NCBI GenBank assembly: GCA_930367205.1
Contig: OV884011.1
Span: 36,593,754 to 36,657,753 of the forward strand
Length of the DNA: 64,000 bases
Reading direction: 5' to 3'
Source: Acanthosoma haemorrhoidale
Lineage: Eukaryota > Arthropoda > Insecta > Hemiptera > Acanthosomatidae
A program made the position numbers and the translations under genes. The notes beneath the pieces were generated by a model. That model ran no database searches, had not been told where the DNA came from, and saw nothing but the letters and a program-made list of their open reading frames with translations. Of this stretch, positions 55,464 to 64,000 are shown piece after piece; position 1 is the stretch's first letter; each line of letters opens with the position of its first letter.

Positions 55464-58400
55464 TTATTGCTCCTTTTTGCTCGATTTGGCAGAGGGAGAC
55501 GTTGATTTCCTGCGTAATCGATTGACGATCCAAACTACGACCACCACTGCTGCCAAAAGAACGCCAATTTCGAAACCGGCGACGTCCAAAAGGTAGAGCT
55601 GGTACCAGGAGAGATCCGTAGCTGCTGGTCTCAGGTGACGGGCACCTCCGAACTTCATGACGTACTCCAGCCAGTAGACTGCTTCGTCGACCACAGGCAT
55701 CGGCCTATCCATGAATATCCTTGACCGCTCTTGAGCTCTTGCCCTGTAACTGAAATTCACTTTTTTCATAAATCAAAGTCGATATCCCAAACAAATAATA
55801 ATTGCCACATATATCACTCGTATCGAAATTTATGACTAACAATCAACTGTATTTTATAATAAATTGGTTGCTCTTTACGTTATAATTAAGTCTATACTAA
55901 GAAAATACAAATATGACCAATGATGATCAATAGGCAGTTTAGCTGCCCCAAAATTGCGACATGGAAATATGCATTAAGAAAGTAAACTGGTTAGAATGTC
56001 CAGAAATACTCGTAAGCCTTCCAACTATCAAATATTTCAGCCTGTAGTGGTGGGCTTTGTGTGGAGATAGACAGGAATCTATTCTCAAGAAAAAAAAACC
56101 ACGATCACACGATGCAACGTAGACAAACAACATACAACATAGAAGTAAATTAAATACATCTGGTGAGCATGGGTGAAGCTAAACCGTTGACTACGAATAA
56201 AACAACTCTTTATAAAACAATTTACGAATAAGTATGGAAACCGAGTTTTGAGGATATTGGTTTATAGTAGCTTTGTTATCCAACGTTTCTACTCGCACAT
56301 GAATTTTCATAACAAAGAGTTCTTCATTTGTGCTACAACAAGCGTTAAAAAGGTAGAGATTGGCCACATTGTATTAAGGGCGCTTCGATCTCGAGTTGTA
56401 TAAACAACTAGTTTCTTGAAAACAAAACAACTCAATTTGTAGCTAACGAAAACCGACAACTGAACCGCCATAGTCTGGCCACAGATCACCTTGACCACAA
56501 GGTGTAAACAAATATTCACACAAGTGCCACGACTGATCAACAAAAGGAATGTCTATGAGCTCTGTCTCTAACAAACCATATAATTGTGATAAATGTTTTC
56601 ATTCATACCATAACTACAATTTTCATTCACTCGCTCATTCATACTGTATATACAAACCGCCCAGAGACCCCCCAAGTCCACATGGTTGTCACCTCCCTTG
56701 CGTGCGAAGGAGTAAGCGGAGTCTTGGGAAGTCCCCCACGCTTCTTTGTCAGCCGCAGTCACTGCATCTGCTTCTGGTAACGCCAAAAAAAAACTACCGA
56801 AACGTTCCCTGTTGACTTTTACATTCCCGAAAGGTTGACGGAAATTCAAGTAGGATTTCGTTAATAAGTGATCCCCTCCAAAACTTCCCAGAAGATCATA
56901 AATGAAGAAATAAATAACAATAAATATTCATAATTAAAAGGAGTTTAAATGTAATTTTCTTAGTTCTAAAGTGTGACAGTCGGTCACGCTAGGAAGTAGA
57001 GCAGGTTGGGGGTATCGTTTGTAGCAATTTAGGAAATATCAGTTCCACCCTGGCATAAAACATGAATTCCCTGAACTATGTTTTCTTGGAGGATTCCCCT
57101 CAATATACTTGCCTCGGATTGTCCAAGATCTTCCTCATGGCAGTGACGATGACTGACGAGTCTTTTATCGATTCCTTGCTCAGGTGGAGGCCGACTCCTA
57201 ATTCCTCCAGTAAGCGGATGTTGTGTGGCTGGTCGACGTAAAACGGGATCCCGAGGACGGGAACTCCGTTGTAGACCGCTTCGTTGATGCTGTTCAGCCC
57301 ACCGTGGCTTATGAAGAGAACCACCTTCTTATGACCTGTCCAATAAAATCGTATCGTAAGAAATGTTATATTTACATCAAAGCGATAATCGATTTCTTAA
57401 TAATAATTAATCAATAAGTAATATTTAATGTAGTAATAATAGTCAAAAACGTTTAGTTAAATAAACACGGGGTCGTCATATATCAACGGTGGTGTCTAGT
57501 AAAATGATTGAGGAAACTTAGAGAAGTGAACTATGTACTGTGAATGATTTGGATTGGAGCATGAATTGTCGGAGGAAAGAAGTTCAGTCGTTCTTTAGAC
57601 TCAAAAAAAATGCGTAATGGTTCTATAAAACAACAAAATATTATTCATCATAATCAGAACAATCAAATCGTAGAATAAAATGTTTTTGTCCATCTAAATC
57701 GAGACTTCTACTCACTGTGTGCCGCAACAAAATCCTTAATTCAGAGTTGTATTATACTTGACTTATTTTTTTTCTTGCCCCAATACTCCACACATTAACA
57801 TGATGATAACTTACTCAGGATGCTCTGTTGAGGAAACCATGCCTTGACAAGAACGTTTTCCGGGATGTTGGGGAAGTCGATTTTGTCTATCTTGAAGAGG
57901 ACGCGTTGCTTGACATGCCTGAAGGACTCCATGACGTCGAGTAAGAACTTCACATTCATCTCCCCGTCTATGTAAGATCCCAGGGAGAAATATATGACTC
58001 CATGTTCCGCTTCGCTGATGAACTTCTCCAAGTCCTGAGGAAATGTAAATTATTTATTCAAATCATTATTTCATTGAAAGTAATATGCCACAATATGTGC
58101 TCCAGATAAGTACTAAAACGAGTAGATGAGTGATTGCATTTGTTGGGATTCCGGTTTGGGTTGATGAAAGAGAGCTGTCAGATTTCCATCAAACGTATTA
58201 ACGGACACATTTTCAACACAACATGTATGTCTGCATCAGGTCCTAGTTTTAGATAGGGGGGGGGGTTGACTTTTTAAAACATTTTGGAAACATACGACGT
58301 TTTAAACGTGGTCAATATCATCTTTCAATAGTACCTGATGGAGCCTTATATAGTATGTTGAAAAAGTGTCCATCAATAAATTTGATGACAATCTAACATC

Positions 58401-61400
58401 TTCTCTAAAGAGAGATAAAGGCATCAAGCTAAAAGGGTTAACAATTAACTTCCGGTATAGAAATTTCTATGTTTTCACCTCAGGGAATTGTGCGTCACCT
58501 GCTCGAACGAGAGACTTGAAAATACATGGCGGTCCATTTTTAATTAATTAATTAAAAAACAGCAACTTATATATATAATTCTATGTAATTTTGAGTTGGG
58601 CAAACAATGAAAGAATTCGATGTCCTGATTAATAACATATAATTTGTATTTCGTTTTTTTAAAGTACAACTTCAGAAGGTCATTAAAACTGTTATTAAGG
58701 TCGCGTTCAGTTAAAATCTTCTTTAATTCATCCATGCCCCTTATTACGTCAGCAACAAAACCCTTCATAACGACCTTAATATACCCTACATTCTTGAACT
58801 CATCCCTTCCAAGTTTATGAAATTCCACAGTAGCCTTTCCAACCACCCTAATCCTTTAGCAAAGTCATTGCACGGCGCCACGCATCCCTATAATCCTCCT
58901 CGGAGACTGAAACGGCAGTAGCCTCGTGACCTGCTATAAAAGCGTGACAGTGGGAGTCCTGGCAATGGCCAGTTTCTCCAATCATGTCCTGAGCGTCTGT
59001 GGCTCTCGCGCTCTAACCGGTGACGCGGCTGACGGAGGACCGTGGGGGACTTCCCACTACTCCGCTTTCTCTTTCGCATGTGGATTTGGGAGTCCTCTGG
59101 GCTGTCTGTGAATATTGTATGAATGAGCGAGTGAATGATGAATTGTAAATATGGTATGAATGAGAGCATTTATCTTAATTACTTATTGCCTTATAAGGCA
59201 GATTGTAATTTTAGCACAATAAGAATAAAATTAATTCATCCAATGATTTTTTAGAGGCATAATATGTGTGTGCCAGTTCGATTTGGAAAATAATGGAGTA
59301 TCATTATATTGATAATAAATTACTTATCAATTCAAAAATGAACGTTTTTTTTATCAAATGGAGTGGAGAATCAAATTGAAGATCTTTGTGTCCTGAGTTT
59401 TTGGGCATAATCTAGACTTGCTCAAACAGATGAATTTCACCAGTTAATTAATCCTAATGACATTTATATTAATATAGTGGATATTTACGTAACAAAAACT
59501 GTTGCGTTGAATTTGAACGCTAAATATTTCATTTCAGTGATACGTTCCTTTATCGGTGAGTCAACATTAGCGTAGACTTTTGACGAGTGGGCTCACTAAA
59601 GATAGAAGCAAACTTTGTTTCGCGATTGAAACAAGAGAGATTGGGGAAAATCTTGAAGGCTAAATTTATTTAACTAATCTTAAGTAAACTCATTTTATCT
59701 ACTGGTGGGCATAACCTTCCTAATCACAATGCGTAGCCATGAAAGCAATGTTGTTGTAGCCCTTTGATGTTATTATGTAACTGTTTATAAAATTGGACCT
59801 CCGTGCCTGTAACATTTTTCTTTCTTTTTTTTGTTTTTAGAGACGTCCCCAACAAGTCAATAAGCACTTATTTCCATTCGTTATAAATTAACCTCAATTA
59901 TATAAATTTTAGTTGCCATTTTGATTGCGTAATAAGGACTAAAGACTGCTAAGTCATTCTATCATTACAAACATTATTTGTCCAGGGGTTATTTGTTGTT
60001 TTTCACTTGATCCTAATGTGCTACTGCTCACTCGAAGGACGATGACTTCCCTTCTAATTTACTGATAGTGAATTTCGGAATCGAACGCCATATGTACATT
60101 AATCACAACAACAGGTACATTTACATTGCCAAAAATTCACTCGCATATATTACAGAATCGACTTAAACTCACTTGAGGGAGGGGGTCTGCTACTTTGACC
60201 GACATACCACCCACTTCCAGGATGTTCTTTGCATACGGTCTGGCGTAGTTGAGGGAGTAATGTGTGTCGATGAGCACGAGTGACAGGTTGCTGAGCATGT
60301 CTTCGATGGGGGGAAGATCGGGTATGTCTATCCATTCCCTCATCAATTTGTCCTGAAACCAAACATATTGGGTAAACAAAATTTGAAAGAATACCATCAA
60401 TGAGAAGAGAGCTGTCAGCAAATACTAAGTCCACCTGCCATTCTCAAGTACAAAAAAACATAAAACAGAAATTAACATTTACGAAGTAGTGACACCAACT
60501 AAAACCTTATATTGCCATTACTGTGAAATATTACTGAACCTCGTCTAATATAAATTATTGTCTAAAGCTTGAGGTAAAAGAATGTTTAAGTGAAAATTAA
60601 TAGTTTAAAATGATAATAAAAAATGATACATTAGTTCTAAAACGAAGAAAAAGAATATAATTATATAAGCAATACATTAAAAACCCGAACTCATGATGAT
60701 GAATTGATTGAGAATTAAGCTTGCAGTTTCCATTCGAGGATCAGCGAGTACAATAGAGGCTTCAAATAAACTATAAAATCAATTTGAAAAACAATAATCG
60801 ATCACTTACGAATGCTTTCAGCGCAATAAATTTATTTCCAATTAATTCGACCGCTGTCATGGCCGAGTTCTTCACGCGAGCCCAGAAGTCCATGCGGTCA
60901 GTCAATGGTGTCCTAGCAAGATAAAAACAAACAGGAAAGTTAAATATTCCAGTACATTTAGTCTGGTACTTACTTCTTCAAGAGATATTTTCCGATTTTA
61001 CCTGATGTTGGGGACATACGATGACAGAGTCGGGTTGCCGGTGTGGTATGACACTGTTGGAGTCATTGGACCAGGATGAATTGCGACAACCGGGGCCCCG
61101 TAGTAGTGCCCCAGGGCGACAAGAGGTTGCTGGCGCAAGATAATATTAATAAAGACACAAAATATTGCAATTTTATTATCATACAAATAATGATATAAAA
61201 ATCAATTACCTGACAGAAGAAAGCTTCAATGATGATGACGTCGAACTTTTCGGATTTTGGTGGAAGGAAGTCCTTAACTTCGGACAGACAAAACTCAGAT
61301 AGTTTCGGGCAAAATTTCCAAGATCCAAAAAATTCATACCAAAAGCCGGTTAAGTCATTTGGGTCGATTTTTCCAAATATATCTGTAATACAGAAGGTAA

Positions 61401-61726
61401 TTTCTATGAGGGTTCGGATTGAGACGGGGTGAGAATTATATTCCCAACGGACAAATTATAAAGTCTATGTGATATCGGATACATATTTGGATTGGCAATT
61501 CAAGTAACCAATTCCCACTATAAGAAACGAAAAACAAATAGTTTTGACACATTGTTGAATGGACAATCTTGTTGATCTTGAGAAGTTGTTGACTTTGATT
61601 CATAGAACGAATAATCATACAATGTCGGTTATGATCGCTTTTCGCTTGTCCATCAGTTTTGTGTACCAGTGTACCAGGATGTTTGATTTTGTTTATTTAG
61701 TTAATATAAACGTAATTTGATAAGGT

Positions 61727-61789
<63 letters not shown>

Positions 61790-64000
61790 TGAGATAACAG
61801 AAAATGTTTACAACGCAAGAGAAACATTTTCATGTAAGGACGACGAATCCTGCAGGCAAGCAGAAGAAATCAAATCGACAGATATCAATTCCAGCTTTGG
61901 TAATCTGAAGCCTCTACTTCTGCCGTCGGTTTGTAAAATATGCGACTGTGTAAGGCCTTTATCGAAGATACTTAATTTTTAAGAGCTCTTATAAACGATG
62001 CGAAAATAATGGGTATACCTAATGAATCGACAATGAGAAAGTTAAAAATGGCTTTCCTCTACTCTAAAAAACAGGTATTGATTTGGGAACTCCAACTTCC
62101 ATTTGGACATGACGAGACGTATGATGTTTATCGTGGTCTACACAACATAGTTGTTGTTCCTATGGTTGCAGGAGTGCAGTACGACTTACTTGATTTATTT
62201 CCTACCAAAGCCTTCTCATTCTGACTGATAGTGCTGTGTGCGTGTTATTGACCGAGGAAACATTGAAAGTGGTTTATCCAAAAAATGATCCATATGATCT
62301 GCCCATGCATCGCAGAGAGTTACCGAAACGATACGGGAAAGTTTTCGATCGAGTAAATAAAGTTATATTTCGGCGATGTACCTGTTATTGTGATTAATGT
62401 ACCCTTATGTACGTATTGCGTTCGAATCCGAAATTCACTATTAGTAAATTAGAAGGGAAGTCATCGTCCTTCGAGTGAGCAGTAGCACATTAGGATCAGG
62501 TGAAAACAACGCTTCACCCTTAGATCCGCTAGTAATAGTTGTGGAACTTGGGTGTAGGGAGCACTGGACAAAACAGACAATATTAACGAAATAGGACACG
62601 GTCTGTGTTTAGGAAGACCATTCAATCGCCATCAAGAAAGCTAAAAATTTGTTTATGAACACAAACCACCCATTTAGGATCCATTTTTTTACTTTTCTTT
62701 CTTACCTGTAGCGATTAATAAACTAGAAGAGAAGAAATCGACCCTTTTAGAGTCAACTAAATAAATACCATTGTTCAATTTTATTTAGCCCACATTTCAA
62801 AAAATTACGAGCTCCTCTGATAAGATCTACGGCGCAGTTGGTTGTCGTTATTGGAGGCTTTTTCAAAGGCCCTGATAACGATAAGTTGAACGCTCATTAA
62901 GCTCTTAAGTAGCTTACTGGACCAGAATAAGCGACGTCATAACCCACAAAGCCTGGAGGAATATTTACTTATATTTCTTATCGAATAAAAAATTAATTTT
63001 ATTATAATTTTTGTCAATATTATGTTTTGATATATTTATTTACTTTCACTATGTTTATTTCATATTATTTTAATTGCTTAAATGTTTAATAAATTATATA
63101 ATATATTTTTTAGATCTAAACATTAATGTTTGTGAACCTTGGGAAATATAAAGAACCTCAGATCCAAGCCCTGGTTTTTTTTTCTTTCAAAACCAAAAAC
63201 TTTTTTCGTGGTCTTTATTAATTAATTAATTATAATTGAGAAGTGAATATTTTCTTAACATGTCAGGGTAGGGTATCATATCATAATTAATAATGCATAT
63301 ATTATGTGTCAAAGCTTTTGTGGAATATTTTTAAAAAAAGTCAATAAAATCGTTTTCGCAAATTTAATGAACCCCTAAATGTCTTATCGTCTTTGTAGGG
63401 TCATTAAACGTCATCACAGACAGACAAGTCTGTCTAAAAGTCTTAAACCTTTAGGATTACGTCCATACTTTTAGAGAAAGTTTCGCAGTAAAATACTCGG
63501 GGATCGAACCCGGGAGATCTATACCAGTCTTAAAGCTCAATGTAAGATCACTAGTGAGGAGACCATGTCTCCATTTTCTCTACCTTTTTTCTTTGGCTAA
63601 TTATAGACTATATAGTGAGTGCATAAAACAATTATTACTAAGAAACATTCGTTTATACCTATTTATTACTACTTTGTTCATATGATATTGTTAATTCGTG
63701 AGTTGAGAACTATTCTCGATCCGCGATGATACCCAAAACATTGCCATGGGCTTACGGCTTGTTATTAAAAATGCAGAGGGATCGCCGGCACCGATAAGGG
63801 TTACAAATATGAATTCAAATACCTTTCATCTTTTTCAGGTTGAAGGGAATGTTGACGTTGTTAAAGTTGGGAACTGCCAGTTTGCTGGCGAAAGGGCTGA
63901 CGAAGGTGAGCTGATGTCCCTTGTCGGCCAAGCCCTTAAAGAGCGGCACGTAGGGCATGGAGTGGCTGTACATTGGCAGAGGAAGGACCACCAGAACCTT
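55464..64000 (-). CDS. UDP-glucuronosyltransferase (UGT), eight exons, 5' end beyond the window
   Basis: Exons in order of transcription: >64000-63823, 61382-61210, 61129-61002, 60912-60810, 60352-60173, 58034-57815, 57335-57113, 55749-55464 (stop). Phases agree and give 496 residues; only the start and signal peptide are missing. UGTs transfer sugar from a UDP-sugar to small lipophilic molecules on the lumenal side of the ER, a main insect detoxification route. Exon 1 has P-M-Y-S-H-S with the catalytic-base His. Exon 6 has Y-F-S-L-G-S and W-F-P-Q-Q. Exon 7 has the family signature F-I-S-H-G-G ... P-F-Y-V-D-Q. Exon 8 has a transmembrane helix (G-V-L-L-A-A-V-V-V-V-V-W) and ends K-K-E-Q, a KKxx ER-retention signal. 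All introns are GT-AG except the last, which needs a GC donor (57112-57111). Introns carry Jockey ends and other repeats. Confidence 0.95.
56574..56790 (-). mobile_element. Jockey-like LINE 3' fragment, inverted
   Basis: Reverse complement of about 3060-3260. It shares GGGGGACTTCCCAAGACTCC and the end region around AACATTTATCA. It lies in the last UGT intron, in the same orientation as the gene. Confidence 0.85.
58734..59228 (+). mobile_element. Jockey-like LINE 3' end, 5'-truncated
   Basis: Matches 2772-3305 at roughly 85%, starting ATGCCCCTTATTA and ending with the ATAAGGCAGATTGTAA region and an A-rich tail (AATAAGAATAAAATT). It lies antisense in a UGT intron (between exons 5 and 6). A minus-strand frame across its start (58544-58846) is a shadow. 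Confidence 0.85.
59990..60120. repeat. Unidentified repeat, left inverted copy
   Basis: About 125 bases are the reverse complement of 62378-62512 (GAAGTCATCGTCCTTCGAG and flanks). It lies in the intron downstream of UGT exon 5. Confidence 0.85.
61731..61787. repeat. (AT)28 microsatellite
   Basis: Pure AT dinucleotide run of 57 bases in the first UGT intron visible here. Confidence 0.99.
62009..62512 (+). pseudogene. Unidentified protein-like remnant with frameshift, plus right inverted repeat copy
   Basis: A 71-codon frame (62009-62224) has L-P-F-G-H-D-E-T-Y and ends at L-F-P-T-K-A-F-S-F. A shift of one frame at about 62215 lets the reading continue (I-L-T-D-S-A-V ... L-P-K-R-Y-G-K-V-F) to about 62390. 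The following 62378-62512 is the inverted partner of 59990-60120. I do not recognise the protein. It is probably part of a multicopy mobile or viral-like element inserted in the UGT intron. Confidence 0.4.
63487..63590 (-). repeat. tRNA-like or SINE-like remnant
   Basis: The minus strand carries CCCGGGTTCGATCCCCGA, a near-perfect tRNA T-arm/B-box with four of five stem pairs. A possible A-box lies about 50 bases upstream (CTCACTAGTGATC). The acceptor stem does not close, so it is not a working tRNA; a tRNA-derived SINE or tRNA pseudogene is more likely. Confidence 0.3.

Noticed and set aside
58544..58846. Minus-strand 100-codon frame between UGT exons
   Set aside because: Its first third is antisense to the Jockey-like 3' fragment and the rest shows no UGT or other family pattern.
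63487..63590. A functional tRNA gene on the minus strand
   Set aside because: The T-arm is good but acceptor and anticodon stems do not close; at most a tRNA-derived remnant.

Overview
This window looks like insect nuclear DNA. It is AT-rich (intergenic DNA full of poly-T and TA runs), its genes are split by GT-AG introns, and it is crowded with Jockey-like LINEs, BEL/Pao, Ty3/gypsy and Ty1/copia elements of arthropod type. I cannot place it below insect with confidence. There are no bacterial features.

Three host genes form the backbone. (1) 7397-15161 (+) holds the last four coding exons of a BRD4/female sterile (1) homeotic (fs(1)h) family gene, ending in the conserved C-terminal P-TEFb-interacting tail; its upstream exons lie left of the window and its 3' UTR runs to about 17.84 kb. 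(2) 18065-44316 (+) is a ten-exon gene for a 453-residue protein related to adenylate kinase 8. All ten exon phases fit and no stop interrupts it, but both nucleotide-binding P-loops have lost their key residues. (3) 55464-64000 (-) holds the last eight exons of a UDP-glucuronosyltransferase (UGT), from the N-terminal acceptor domain to the transmembrane anchor and KKxx tail. Its first bases lie just beyond 64000. Genes 1 and 2 are in tandem with only about 240 bp between them; genes 2 and 3 converge.

The rest is mobile and repeated DNA. 1-7 kb carries a Jockey-like LINE remnant, a 206-bp tandem array and a ~250-bp/511-bp satellite-like array. One fs(1)h intron contains 35 in-register copies of a 59-bp minisatellite. 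Intron 1 of the AK8-like gene holds a small 94-bp retroposon with a perfect 15-bp target duplication, a nearly complete BEL/Pao element (minus strand), a broken uncharacterised ORF and gypsy RT debris. Other AK8-like introns hold two ~750-bp LTR-like repeats, a gypsy relic, a hAT relic and LINE ends. The 44.6-53.6 kb spacer is a nest of a truncated gypsy element between inverted repeats, a TA-flanked MITE, a young internally deleted copia element and a gypsy/Mag-like relic. All three LTR elements there have lost reverse transcriptase while keeping other domains. The UGT introns carry two more Jockey 3' ends and an inverted pair of an unidentified repeat.
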